64,000 nt of DNA from the NCBI GenBank assembly GCA_021014325.1, contig CM037459.1:16828501-16892500 (forward strand), read 5' to 3'. The first letter of the stretch is position 1. Every line of letters starts with the position of its first letter. This DNA comes from Plazaster borealis (lineage: Eukaryota; Echinodermata; Asteroidea; Forcipulatida; Labidiasteridae). The translations under genes and the position numbers were made by a program. A model generated the notes under the pieces. The model had not been told where the DNA came from. It was given only the letters and a program-made list of their open reading frames with translations, and did no database searches. This document shows, piece by piece, positions 19,616 through 30,237 of this stretch.

Positions 19616-20374
19616 GATGATGTATTATTTAATCATTATATGAGGCAAGGGACACATCTTAAACAGATATATAATAAATGTCGATGCTAAGTAATAATAT
19701 TGATTAAACTATTCAATTACTGAAGCAGTTAACAGCACAAAACTCATTTACAAACTCTCAGTCTAAAAATTCAGTGTATTCACAGTATTTGAAAATATTG
19801 CCACCCTCAGATAAAATAGACGCGTCCAGGCAGTCTCATTGGCCGCCACGCTGGCCGTAATATTGACTACGTACACACGTGCATCAATGAATACGTACAA
19901 CTGTCGTGGTGAGAGCAGTCTCGCGCGGAGCAGCAGTCTCGCGAGATAGTTGCGAGAAAGCGGTTTCGCTATAACCGCGACAGAAATTGAACGACTAGGC
20001 TAGTCCACAAGTCCACGTGCATTCTTGTTAGGAACTTTCGAGCACCTATAGACCCCTTGCATATTTATGACGTCACAATCTTAAAAAGTAGGCAGATCAT
20101 TGGACGATAGCTGTTCTCTGTGCGTAAAAACGTCAGGGCCCAATTTCATAGAGCTGCTTTAGCAGAAAATATTGATTTTGATTGATTGATTGATTATTTA
20201 TTCATACATCTGGTGGCCAAAAAGCCAAATTACACGTATGTTACAATTAAAAGGACAATATAACAAAATAACAGCAATAATTATAAGAACACACTTAGTA
20301 CAGCATTTAAAGAAAAACACAAATTGCACATGTTATTAATTAAAAAGCATCTAAAATTGAATATGGAGAGAAAT

Positions 20375-21107
20375 TCAATCGTTTAAAATATCAATAAAAA
20401 AGGGGATGGGGCTGTTTTTGAAGCGAGTAGTTCTGGTAGGAATTTGTGAGATTTTTTTACAATTTCTGAGACACCTACCATGGCTTTCAAGCCTAGTAGG
20501 GGGCAACAGAGAACTAGTGCGGGCATTTCTACCGAGGTTTTCTGCGAATTTTTTACAATTTGCCAGTCTTCTTTCTGCAAGTGTGTCCAGATTACAAAGT
20601 TTAAGTTCATCAGTATAGGAATTTAAGTTGCGACCAAGAATTATCTTACAAGCCCTCTTTTTGGATGGATTCGATATCATTAGATTGTTTACAGGTAAGA
20701 CTAGAGTGCCATACAACGTCAGCATATTCAAGGATAGGTCTTACATAGCCACAGTATACAATTTTAAGTTCATTAGTATTGAAACCAAACCGTTTGAGAG
20801 TCAACATAAATAGTTTTTTGTTGGCCTTTTCTAATGTTTTTTTAACCTGAACATTCCATTTGAGGTCACTTTGCAGCCATAGACCTAGAACCTTTGCTTC
20901 TGAGACATATGAAAGTGACTCTGTACCAATATTTAGGTTATTATGCAGTGGAGGCGTTTTGTTGAAGCAAACTTGAATAGCCTGGCATTTGGAGGGATTT
21001 AACTTTAAGAGGTTCTCATCAGACCACTGCTTAAACTTGTCCAAGTCATTCTGCATAGAACCTCCATGTGTAGCCGTGCGGTTCTCTGCAAATGTCAGGT
21101 CATCCAC
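20375..21107 (-). pseudogene. LINE RT thumb and C-terminal region
   Basis: The frame opens at the RT active site (YVDDLTFAENR at about 21080-21113), then DKFKQWSDENLLKLNPSKCQ, LSYVSEAKVLGLWLQSDLKW and YVRPILEYADVVWHSSLT. After another shift near 20690 come KRACKIILGRNLNSYTDELK and FKNSPIPFFIDILND at the end (20375). This is the ordinary CR1/L2 C-terminus. Confidence 0.8.
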
Positions 21108-21166
21108 ATACTTCCAATATTCAGTGTCAGCACCTTGAGCAGCTGAATTAATAAGTATTTGAAAAC

Positions 21167-22387
21167 CTATCGGCCCAAGCTTAGATCCCTGTGGAATTCC
21201 CCATGAAGATAAACATAATCGGAAAATGCATTGTTATGCCGAACACATTGTTGTCTATTGTGAAGAAAGTCACAAATCCAGGGAACAATGGCCCCGCGGA
21301 CTCCAATGTTGATCAACTTTTCCATAAGGAGTGTATGATCAACAAGGTCAAAAGCTTTAGTGAAGTCCGTCAGGACCACAGTTCCCACATTGTGACTTTC
21401 TTCAGCTCCCTGAAAAAGGTAATGGACAAGATTAATTAAATAATGGGAAGTTGAAACACCTTCTACATTGCCAAATTGACGAATATCTACTTTATCTCTA
21501 ATATCCATTTTGATCCATTGCGTTATGAAACATTCAGCTACTTTAGCAAAAATAGATGTGAGTGAAACTGGTCTAAGTTTATCAATGGTTGGCGGGAACT
21601 GTTTTGGAATGGGAACAACAATTGCTTTCTTCCATTGTTCCGCTACTATCCCCACACTAAAAGAACTATTAAAAATATCAGTGAGGGGAACACTTAATTC
21701 ATATGCAAATTCCTTTGCTAACTTAGGAGGAAACTTGTCTGGACCGCTTGCCTTGGCAGGCTTTATCTTCCTAAGCTCAGCGTAGACAACGCACGGGTCC
21801 AATCGGGGCACGGGATTGCTAGCTGGTAAAAAAGTTGGCAGCTTTGAACAGTCATGGGGCTTAAGTACATCAGACACACTAGAAAACGCTGAATTAATTG
21901 CGTTAGCTTTACCTTTGGCATCATTTTCATCAATACCTGATATTTCAATACTAAATTCATTTTTAGTGTTGTTGGTTATTGTTTTTATTTGTTGGTGCCA
22001 TTTTCGTGGATCAGTTTCCTGTAAATTTCTGACACGGTTAGCATAAAAGTGTATTTTTTCCTTTTCAATCTCTCTTTTTACCTTGTTTCTGAATTTGCAC
22101 CATTTCTGTCTGTTGTTGGAGGCAAATGCAGCTTGGCGTTCACGAATAAGTTTTTTATCATTTGTAGACAGCCAAGGTTTGTCACTGTGATGGGTGCTAA
22201 TTGTTTTAACAGGGAAACATAAATTACAAGCGGTGTCAATCATCGTATAAAAAGCATCAGTCTTTTCCTGCGGGCCAGAACAACAGAGTAACTCGTTCCA
22301 GCTTTGATTTTGTATCCATAAACCAAAAGCTCGTATACCTGAATCAGGAAATGAACGAAACTCTTTATTCTTAAAGGTGTTTTTCAC
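21167..22387 (-). pseudogene. LINE reverse transcriptase, CR1/L2-type
   Basis: This 406-residue frame covers the linker after the endonuclease, the RT fingers (KPAKASGPDKFPPKLAKEF, AIVVPIPKQFPPTIDKLRPV) and motif A (VLTDFTKAFDLVDHTLL, about residue 345). It ends in a frameshift within the GIPQGS motif B region (about 21170-21195), and the active-site segment continues in the downstream frame. It overlaps the endonuclease frame by four bases, indicating another shift at about 22385. Confidence 0.82.
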
Positions 22388-23031
22388 TTTACAATGTGCT
22401 TTAGGTTTCCATAAAATACATGGTCACTAAAACCAATAGGGGATAATGCAGTCGGTTTATTATATTGGCTATTAAGTTTATAATTTGTTAACATGAGATC
22501 AAGAGTAGCTTCACCACGTCTATGAAAGTCAACGATTTGATACAGATCATTACCTCTAATAATCGGGAAGATATTCATACGATTAAAGTCCCCTAAAACT
22601 ACAATGCCAATATCTGGGTATTGAGTTCTTAAAGAGTCAACTGCTTGTAAGATGTGGTTTTGTAGAGATTCCTGAAAAGGAGAGTTTGTTGTGATGTAAA
22701 CTGCACAGATGGCAAGTGATGAAATTCCACGGGGTAGTTTACTAGGGCAAACTTTAATCCATAAGCACTCTAATTGTTCAGGAACAATTATGTCAGTTAC
22801 TTTGCTGGCCGGTGACACCGGGATTCCTTCCTTAATGTACACGGCAACACCACCTCCACGTTTATTATCACGGCACTTAGAGAAGACATTGTAGCCATTG
22901 ATGTTCAGCTGGTTATCCGGTATATTGGGCGAGAACCAGGACTCTGTTATAACTCCAATGTCGACTTTATGATGGTTAAAAATGATTTCAGCCTCGTCAA
23001 ACTTGTTCACCAATGATTGAGCATTGGTCAT
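22384..23031 (-). pseudogene. LINE apurinic/apyrimidinic endonuclease domain
   Basis: This 215-residue frame shows the APE-fold hallmarks: MTNAQSLVNKFDEAEI, VITESWFSP (catalytic Glu), RGGGVAVYIKEGI, VVLGDFNRM (Asp/Asn), ATLDLMLTN and SPIGFSDH (catalytic Asp-His). It would nick the target for target-primed reverse transcription. All expected catalytic residues are visible, but the frame is cut from the RT. Confidence 0.85.
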
Positions 23032-23172
23032 GAAAAACGTTGGTAAATGAATAGCTTTAGGCAGGGTGGTATGATCACCATGGCGTTTAACTGCATGCTA
23101 CAATGTTAGAACTTGTTTTCCATCGGACCTTACGAATAGCTTTGGTCTTATCTGACTGAGTTCTGTCTGAAA

Positions 23173-23545
23173 TCAGAACAGGAATTTGTTGATATCTGGC
23201 ATGTCTGGTTCGTCTGTGATACACCCTCGGCTCTGTTTCAGGATTCTTAAGGATTTAGCACAATCAAAGGTTGATTTGGAGATGTTTTGTTTATATGTAC
23301 AAAAACTTAGCAGATCAGAACGTGTGTACCTGATTCTTGGCACATAGGAGCACTCAAGATAAGCATCACACTGTGTAGATGACTGTGTTCTTGAGTCTAT
23401 GTTAAGCTTACACTTTTCTTCGGAGATTGGCGGAGGTAAACCATTGCTGAAATTGATCACAGGACCTGGATTTTTCAAGATGTCCATGAAGATTGTAATG
23501 TCCATGGGTGGGTCATGGCCACAAATAAGTAGACAAGTCTTGCTT
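23173..23545 (-). pseudogene. LINE ORF1/N-terminal remnant with a 2A-like NPGP motif
   Basis: The minus-strand frame reads CLLICGHDPPMDITIFMDIL then KNPGPVINFSNG. MDILKNPGP resembles the D-(V/I)-E-x-NPGP 2A ribosome-skipping motif that occurs at the N-terminus of some echinoderm CR1-like LINEs, with Glu replaced by Leu. The remainder (PPPISEEKCKLNIDSRTQSS) is unconserved. The frame above 23545 is likely MITE, not LINE. Confidence 0.5.
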
Positions 23546-23760
23546 AACAATGTTTTGCTTAGCAGAAATGAGCAGGATACCGCAGTCACAAATTTTACAT
23601 GTGACATGGTAGTTTGGCTGGTAACCTTATTCTGCTAAGCCCAATTTTGTTGTGCTTAGCTAGTTTTTTTGCTTAAGCAGCTCTATGAAATTGGGCCCTG
23701 GTGACCTCAGCATACCTGTAGCGTTTCGCGTTATGCAAGGGGGACCTATATATCGTTTTC

Positions 23761-24331
23761 TATACACCAATCAGGCGCGCAAGTGCTGGGCGCCGCCATG
23801 GGCGCCGCGCGCCACTGCTGCGGTGTACTTGTGCCTAATATTTTGTGCACAAAGACACGAGAAAATCGTTTCCCTTTTCACTTTTTATGGAAATTTAATG
23901 TCTTCCTCGACAATCTATGAAATTTCTCTGACATGGCTGCATGATATGACGATTTACTACATTCTTGATAATTTTTTTAAATTAAGCACATAGTAAAATA
24001 CTGAAATTCTGACAAAATACTCTGCCGATGTCGACTATTATGCAGTTTCCGCGTCTTTTTCCCCTAACTCACCTAAGACAAGCACCGTTTTCAAGATGAT
24101 TCGGTTTCTATTTAGTTGCAAATATCTGTGGTCAGTGATCTACATTAGTATATCATGATGTCCTGGAAAGGAAATCGTGTAAGTCGTTGAGGAAAACATT
24201 TAATTTCCATAAAGAGTGAAAAGGAACATGATTTCCTGTTGTCTTTGTGCACAAAACTAGGCACATGTACACCGCAGCAGTGGCGCGCGGTGCTCAACAC
24301 TTGCGCGCCCGGTGCGCGTCGATTGGTCTAT
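23761..24331. repeat. 560-bp MITE family C, copy 1
   Basis: Terminal inverted repeats of about 110 bp (GCGCGCCACTGCTGCGGTGT, GCCTA, TTTTGTGCACAAAGACA) enclose a unique centre (ACAAAATACTCTGCCGATGT). The reverse complement of the whole unit is at 28968-29543. No ORF. Confidence 0.8.
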
Positions 24332-24340
24332 TACACAACG

Positions 24341-24621
24341 CGGAACGCACCTCCGAACAATGCACGTCATTTTGGGTGTCATCTCTCTTTTGTGCATGTT
24401 TGTAAACGATTTTGACACCCAAAATGGCGGACAGGATAGGTGCGTGTGAGTACGCAGCGCATTGTGCAAGGGGTTTATAAACGTGACCCATTGCACAACG
24501 CGCAGCGTACTCACATGCGCTTATCCTGGGTGTCATTTTGGGTGTCAAAATCGTATACAAACATGCACAAAAGAGAGTTTTGACACCCAAAATGACGCGC
24601 ATTGTTCGGAGGCGCGTTCCG
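24341..24621. repeat. Long hairpin, CATTTTGGGTGTC arms
   Basis: Two arms of about 130 bp (from CGGAACGCACCTCCGAACAA, through TTTGACACCCAAAATGG, to CGCATTGTGCAA) are nearly perfect reverse complements around a spacer of about 20 bp (GGGGTTTATAAACGTGACCC). It abuts MITE C1. The high arm identity suggests a young foldback. Confidence 0.75.
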
Positions 24622-25264
24622 GGTGTCTATATAAATCAATAGATCCCCCATATACCACGAGGCTGTAGAGTGGAATACTGTCAGAACAATCCTTTATGGT
24701 CCCTACTACAATGAATAACCCTCGGAGAGAATTTCTCAAATTACACTATTGGTTTATTAAATAAAACAATCCGCTATTTACACACCAAACTTCGAATATA
24801 GATTAAGTCTCAAGCTTGAGGTCAGTATGACTAGTACTAATAATTGCAAATTAAGTTAACACTTACAACTGGTCGAAACAACTGAGATTTCCTTCTTCGT
24901 GCAGGATTAGTGATTCATATATTGTGGAAAAAAAAGCTAACCACTTCCCGACGAAAAGCAACGATGAATTATTATTTGTATTTCTAGGTCTTCAGTTTCA
25001 CTTCAAAACCAAACAAAATCAAACCAAAATCACTCCCATCAATATTACAATGAACGATATATACTCTACTACCAACTTTAAGTACTTTCCACTCTCGATG
25101 ATTCACCTCATACTATACACCAATTTGAGAGGTTTTACACTACACTTAGTTCTTGTGACTGCCTTGCAGTTCAGTTAAAGTTCAAAGTTCAATCCAACGC
25201 TCTTTGTAAAACAAGTTCCAGCGCGGATACTCCTCACACTGGTCCTTTGTACTTCTCGCACATC
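24622..25264. other. No gene; fragment shared with the Jockey/I-type LINE
   Basis: CATATACCACGAGGCTGTAG at about 24648 matches 50563, within the endonuclease-RT linker of the LINE copy at 49.8-53.5 kb, so the copy at 25.3 kb may once have begun here. The rest is AT-rich and unassigned. Confidence 0.4.
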
Positions 25265-27215
25265 AATCTGAACCAGGACTTTCTAAGGAAAGCTCAAAGC
25301 TATATGAAGATTATGTCACCTTGTTTGAAGCAGATCCTTTCTCTGCGGAGACAACTGAAGTAGGCAAGCAAGTGATGGAAAGCATATCCCAGGAGCGTCG
25401 CAAGACTTGGATTGCCCTGATAGAGTCTACTGATACAGCAAGGAAGCATGGTCCACAATCCGGAAGTTACGAGGCGATCCTAAAGCACCAACTCAACAGC
25501 CCAAAGTGACTGCGAATCAAGTTGCCCACCAACTACTTCAGAACGGCAAAAGTGGGAAGATAAAGCACAATAGAAAGCTTGACCGCAAGAAGTACAGCCT
25601 AGACCCTGGTCACACTCGACCCATGACTATGGAAGAGCTGGATAAGGGCATCTCCTCACTAAAGCCAGGAAAAGCGATTGGCATTGATGACATCTCAACT
25701 GAGCAGATTAAGCACTTTGGTCCTGTTGCAAAGAAATGGCTACAACCATTGCCTAGCCACCTTTAAGCTTCCTAAAGTGCTGGAAGAAAGCACATGTAAT
25801 GGCACTCCTGAAACCTGGGAAAGATACAGCGATCCCTAAGAGCTATAGACCCATCTCACTCCTGGGCCATACACATACAAGCTTTTTGAGCGGCTCCTAC
25901 TTAACAGAATCGGACCTGTTGTTGACGAACTTCTCATCCCTGAGCAAGCTGGTTTCCGCCCCGGCAAATCTACGACGAGCAAAATACTCAATCTTACCCA
26001 ACACATCGAAGATGGTTTCGAGGAAGGAAAGGTAACCGGGGTAGTGTTGGTTGACCTTTTAGCTGCGTACGACACTAAATCACAGATGCCTCCTCCACTA
26101 AACCCTGGAGATCACAAAGGATACCCGTCTAATAGAACTGATTGAAAGTATGCTTGAGAACAGGCACTTCTATGTTAAACTGGGCAGAGAGAAGAGCAGA
26201 TGGCGAAGACTCAGGAATGGTCTACCACAGGGAAGTGTACTTGCACCGCTACTCTTTAACATCTATACCAACGATCAGCCCAGAAGTACAGTTACACGCC
26301 GCTTCATCTATGCAGATGACCTTGGTGTAGCTGCCCAAGGTAGTGACTTCAGCATTGTAGAAGAACGACATTCAAATGCTCTCAACGAACTGACACCTAC
26401 TACGAAGAAAACCACCTACGTGCAAATCCATCAAAGACACAGGTGTGTGCTTTCCACCTGCGAAACCGGGAAGTCAAACGGCAGTTGAACGTCACAGGGA
26501 CCAATTTCATGGCACTGTACCAAATAATTCTGCGCTTACGCGCATTGTACCGTGTGTATTTCTATAGGACGCAGCTCGGCGTATAAGCGCAGAATTCCGC
26601 GGTAAGCAGAGCCATGAAATTGGGCCCTGGTCAGGTACCCCCCCTTGAAAATTGCGAACATCCAGTATACCTAGGTGTAACCCTTGATCGGTGTCTCTCT
26701 TTCAAGACCCATATTGAGGAGACGAAAGCTAAAGTCTGTGCAAGAAACAACATTGTCAGCAAACTAATACTGGAACAAGTTGGGGTGCCAGCCCAAGCAC
26801 TCTTCGGTCAACTGCCTTAGCCCTTTGCTCTCAGCTGCTGAATATGCCTGCCCAGTTTGGAAGAGATCATTGCATGCCAAGAAAATTGACCCCGCCATCA
26901 ATGCCACCTGTCGCCTAATCACTGGATGTCTGAGACCAACAACAATAGACAGTCTATACATCCACTCTGGTATAGCGCCACCTGAGATCCGACGCAGTGT
27001 AGAGAGCAGTAAAGAACGGCAACTCCAAAATGCAGATGAGCGTCACCCTCTTTTCGGCCATGAACCAGCAAAGAGACGGCTCAAATCCAGGAGAAGTCTT
27101 TCAATGAATCTTAACCGAGTGAAGCTGCTAAAACCAAAGTAGCCTTATGGGAAGAAAGGCTTTCCAACCTTCCAACAGTAACATCCATGTCCATAAGTGC
27201 AAAAGAAGATCCCCC
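25265..27215 (+). pseudogene. Jockey/I-type LINE reverse transcriptase, copy 1
   Basis: The plus strand encodes, in several frames, LYEDYVTLFEADPFSAETTE, PMTMEELDKGISSLKPGKAI, an RT palm with NGLPQGSVLAPLLFNIYTND (motif B, about 26215) and RRFIYADDLGVAAQ (motif C, about 26300), and the C-terminal YLGVTLDRCLSFKTHIE, SAAEYACPVWKRSLHAKKID and PLFGHEPAKRRLKSRRS. Endonuclease is missing. It is parallel to copy 2 (51486-53500) and interrupted by the MITE at 26497-26627. I place it in the Jockey/I group by motif style only. Confidence 0.75.
26497..26627. repeat. MITE inserted in the LINE copy 1
   Basis: Begins GGGACCAATTTCATGGC and ends GAGCCATGAAATTGGGCCC. In the paralogous LINE copy 2 at about 52615 the sequence reads straight through (AACGTCACCTGGTCAGGTGC), giving an empty site. 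About 130 bp long, a short member of the family at 6845. Confidence 0.85.
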
Positions 27216-27295
27216 TTGCATAACGCACATAGAACAGCTATCGTCCATCGATCTGCCTCCTTTTGAGAGTGTGGCGTCGGGTCTATAGACCTTTC

Positions 27296-27441
27296 TATAG
27301 ACTGTGCAAGTCTCGTGTGTATTCGAACATTGGGACCCGTTAAAGCGCGTGAGTTTGTTTCCTTCACGCGTTAAAGCATCGTACGTTGGACCAAAGTGGT
27401 CCCAAAAATGTTCGAATACGCGCGAGACTTGCATGGTCTAT
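27296..27441. repeat. MITE with TATAGACTGTGCAAGTCTCG ends
   Basis: The left arm TATAGACTGTGCAAGTCTCG and TATTCGAACATT mirror the right arm AATGTTCGAATACGCGCGAG and ACTTGCATGGTCTATT. The centre has a second inverted pair (GGTCC/GGACC and CGCGTTAAAGC). A fragment of the same family sits at 15072-15105. Confidence 0.75.
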
Positions 27442-28849
27442 TGCAACGTCACAGCCCGAGCTTTAGCCTTGATCAAGGCGTTGGAGGGTTTTTAAATAAT
27501 TTTTATTGAAATGTTTTAATTTTTATTTTATTTGCGCCGCGCTACCCGCCCGAGCTACCCGCCCGAGCTACCAGCTACGTGCATGGACGTGTCTGTGTGC
27601 AGTATCAGTGTGCGCATGCTCATATTATTGTGAGCTATACGTCCCGATCAACGCCTTGATGGTTTTGTATTGAAGCCAATGACTCATTACTATAATGCGC
27701 GCGAAAGGCGAGACCCCATTGGTCAGTGGCGGAAGTCTTGTTTACTCATTCTTATGAATATGCATGCAGTATCCTATCCAGATGTGGCTACTTGCATGCA
27801 CTGGCGCGCCGGTTTGAATTTGGGAATATTTTGTTATAATATATCTATCTGAAAATGTTGCGTATTCTCCACAAATTGTCAGCTGAGCGAGACAATGAGG
27901 GCAGGAATATGAGGTTGAGTGGATCGATTTAGTACATAACATGTATACACCATTTCCCATCAGGAAGACGCTTTTCTGACGTTTTATTTTATTTTATAAT
28001 GGCCTATAAGCCCGATTGACCATCTCCTGTCTCCATCTTGCACCATTAAAACAGTGATTTAATCATTGTTGGTGCATTCATTGGAGGTAGAATATATACA
28101 AAACAAAGACCTCAAATAGCTACAATATTGTTGATTGTTTCATCATGGAGGCAATTAATAGCTTATTGCACTTTTTATATCTTGTGGGCCGCCCCAAGAG
28201 GTGCCCAATTTCAGAGCTGCCTATTTATTTAAAGCACATTTCCCCAAGTACACTTACTAGAATAAGGTAGCTAAAACTCTAATTCACATGTATAATGTGT
28301 GACTGTGTATCCTTTCAATTTTTGCTTAGCAGTAAATTCTTAAGACCCTGCCCGAGAACAATTCAAAAGTACGAAGACGGTGTGGCTGCACAGAGTTAAG
28401 TCGGACTTCGAGAGGACATGACTGTACAGGAAAACACAAATGCAGAAACTACATCAACTCCAGAATTAATAACCAACAGAATGGCGAATGATCAGGGTTG
28501 TCCATATCCTCGATCAAGGCGCTCCAGCCGGCCGCGACCGGCCGATCCGCGTGTACAGCGTATACATAACCAACACAGTCGTCATCGATTGCGTGCTAGC
28601 TATAGCAGCAGTAATTATGCAGCCTTGTCGTTCAGGTCAAATACGTCATTCTCAATCGCGCCTGTGATTGGCCAATGTTTAGAATGAAACGCCCACATCC
28701 TGCATAAGCGCTTTAATTGGATTTCCAATAAAATATAAAGAAACACATAAGCTTTTAGTTACAAACCGGTCAAGGCTGTGTTGTTTGAGTCACGCGTTCG
28801 AGGTTGAAAGAACGACCGTACTCACGACTTGGCTATACTGTTCTCGCTG
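27442..28849. other. No gene seen
   Basis: Unassigned. GCTACCCGCCCGA is repeated twice at 27541-27570. CGCCTTGAT-type sequence at about 27465 and 27650 forms a short inverted pair. An 89-codon ORF at 28418 has low-complexity basic content and no recognisable domain. Confidence 0.35.
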
Positions 28850-28916
28850 TACAATGTATGTACATGTACTGTACATGTACAATGTACATGTACTGTACAT
28901 GTACAATGTACACTGT
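28850..28916. repeat. (GTACATGTACTGTACAT)n palindromic microsatellite
   Basis: A 24-bp unit built from GTACATGTAC palindromes is repeated about 2.5 times. Both strands open a Cys-Thr-Val frame as an artefact. Confidence 0.85.
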
Positions 28917-28967
28917 CTATGCACAGCAGTTGTTGCCGAATCGTGCCGAATCGTGCCGCACGGATTG

Positions 28968-29543
28968 GTCTAATCCGACGCGCACCGGGCGCGCAAGTGT
29001 TGAGCACCGCGCGCCACTGCTGCGGTGTACATGTGCCTAGTTTTGTGCACAAAGACATGAGGAAATCATGTACCTTTTCACTCTTTATGGAAATTAAATG
29101 TTTTCCTCAACGACTTACACGATTTCCTTTCCAGGACATCATGATATACTAATGTAGATCACTGACCACAGATATTTGCAACTAAATAGAAACCGAATCA
29201 TCTTGAAAACGGTGCTTGTCTTAGGTGAGTCAGGGTAAAAAGACGCGAAAACTGCATAATAGTCGACATCGGCAGAGTATTTTGTCAGAATTTCAGTATT
29301 TTACTCTGTGCTTAATTTTTAAAAATTATCAAGAATGTAGTAAATCGTCATATCATGCAGCCATGTCAGAGAAATTTCATAGATTGTCGAGGAAGACATT
29401 AAAAGAAGACATTTTCCATAAAAAGTGAAAAGGGAAACGATTTTCTCGTGTCTTTGTGCACAAAATTAGGCACAAGTACACCGCAGCAGTGGCGCGCGGC
29501 GCCCATGGCGGTGCCCAACACTTGCGCGCCTGGATTGGTGTAT
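28968..29543. repeat. 560-bp MITE family C, copy 2 (inverted relative to copy 1)
   Basis: Reverse complement of 23761-24331, with the same inverted termini and centre (GACATCGGCAGAGTATTTTG). Together the two copies bracket 4.6 kb. An extra GAAGACATT duplication near 29390-29420 distinguishes it. Confidence 0.8.
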
Positions 29544-29718
29544 AGACCTCATGCACATGACGTCACTTGAGTAGGGCGCCCCCGTCTAGAGGTCAAAAGA
29601 AGTTGCTCATTGGCCCATCCTGTGCGCCGCGCGTACGTAGATGTGTGTTTTCCATTGTTGCACCATCGCTTGAACTCTAAAATGGCGGCGTTGTGACGTC
29701 AGTGCATAATGTCTATTA
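29542..29718. repeat. MITE with TATAGACCTCATGCA ends (copy 2)
   Basis: Same family as 14532-14707: GTCTAGAGGTCAAAAG and TCTAAAATGGCGGC in the interior, GTCTATTATA at the right. It abuts MITE C2 directly. Confidence 0.75.
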
Positions 29719-29948
29719 TATTGACAGGATAGGACACGTTGCGCCGCCATGCGTCAACCGCGCGCGTATTTTCAAGACGATTTGAAAATTGAAACGCGGG
29801 GGTCGTCACACCATTTTGTACGCAACGCAAACAAATGAAGTTTCGTGCTGAGGCAAAATTATTTGCATCAAAATGTACTCATTTATCCTCAGTTTTTGAA
29901 CAAGATGTGAAAGAAATTTAATTCAAATCTAAAGGTTTAAATACAACA

Positions 29949-30029
29949 ATGGTGAACTATTGCGCAGTTATAGGTTGCCAGAACGCCAGATGCACAGATG
30001 CTCAGAAAATTGGAATTTCCATTCACCAA
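29949..30029 (+). CDS. THAP-type zinc finger, N-terminal exon
   Basis: ATG at 29949 opens MVNYCAVIGCQNARCTDAQK then IGISIHQ. The initial M-x-x-x-C-x4-C spacing and the short run to a SIH box match the start of THAP DNA-binding domains. The reading is followed at once by GTAAGTG (30030), a strong 5' splice donor. The second half of the domain (C-x2-H, AVPTIF box) is not found downstream: a Gypsy remnant starts 200 bp later. It could be a host THAP gene exon or part of a THAP-bearing transposon. Confidence 0.5.
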
Positions 30030-30237
30030 GTAAGTGTTTTAGTCTGTATTGATTATCTGCTTAACGTTATAATTTGACTATGTTAAACACTATCCTTTTG
30101 TCTTCATGCCGGATCTGTTTGATCACTGTAAGATCCTAATCGCATACGATATCATAAATGGAATAGATTCCTCCGCATGTGTATTTTATCCAGCAAACTC
30201 CTTTGTTTTAAGGAGGTGAACATCAGACGTTACATGT

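Larger units (their letters stand above)
18206..19960. repeat. Inverted repeat pair, AACTATCTCGCGAGACTGCT arms
   Basis: About 55 bp at 18206-18262 (CTCGCAACTATCTCGCGAGA, ACTGCTCTCACCAC) recurs in reverse complement at 19906-19960. The 1.6-kb interval holds a palindrome, a CGTAAATATT repeat and a LINE tail. This may be a foldback element with insertions. Confidence 0.5.
20174..23545 (-). mobile_element. CR1/L2-type LINE, decayed
   Basis: On the minus strand it carries an ORF1 remnant with a 2A-like motif, an AP endonuclease, RT, RT C-terminus and a 3' end in an (ATCA)n microsatellite (20175-20200 on the plus strand). Microsatellite tails and lack of poly(A) are typical of CR1-group LINEs. It is interrupted by at least three frameshifts. 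TTAGCAGAAA occurs at 20159-20168 and again at 23559-23568, but these may both be MITE sequence rather than a target duplication. Confidence 0.8.
20136..23698. mobile_element. MITE split by a LINE insertion
   Basis: The left piece 20136-20173 (GGGCCCAATTTCATAGAGCT then GCTTTAGCAGAAAATATT) and right piece of about 23541-23698 (starting near CTTAACAATGTTTTGC, ending CAGCTCTATGAAATTGGGCC) together make one member of the GGGCCCAATTTCAT family. The LINE at 20174-23545 lies between them. Confidence 0.65.

Noticed and set aside
20159..23568. TTAGCAGAAA at both edges as the LINE target duplication
   Set aside because: The motif is part of the MITE interior on both sides, and the LINE boundary by MITE alignment falls elsewhere. 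The duplication is left unresolved.
28418..28687. 89-codon ORF as a gene
   Set aside because: Basic low-complexity translation, no motif, no codon or splice support.
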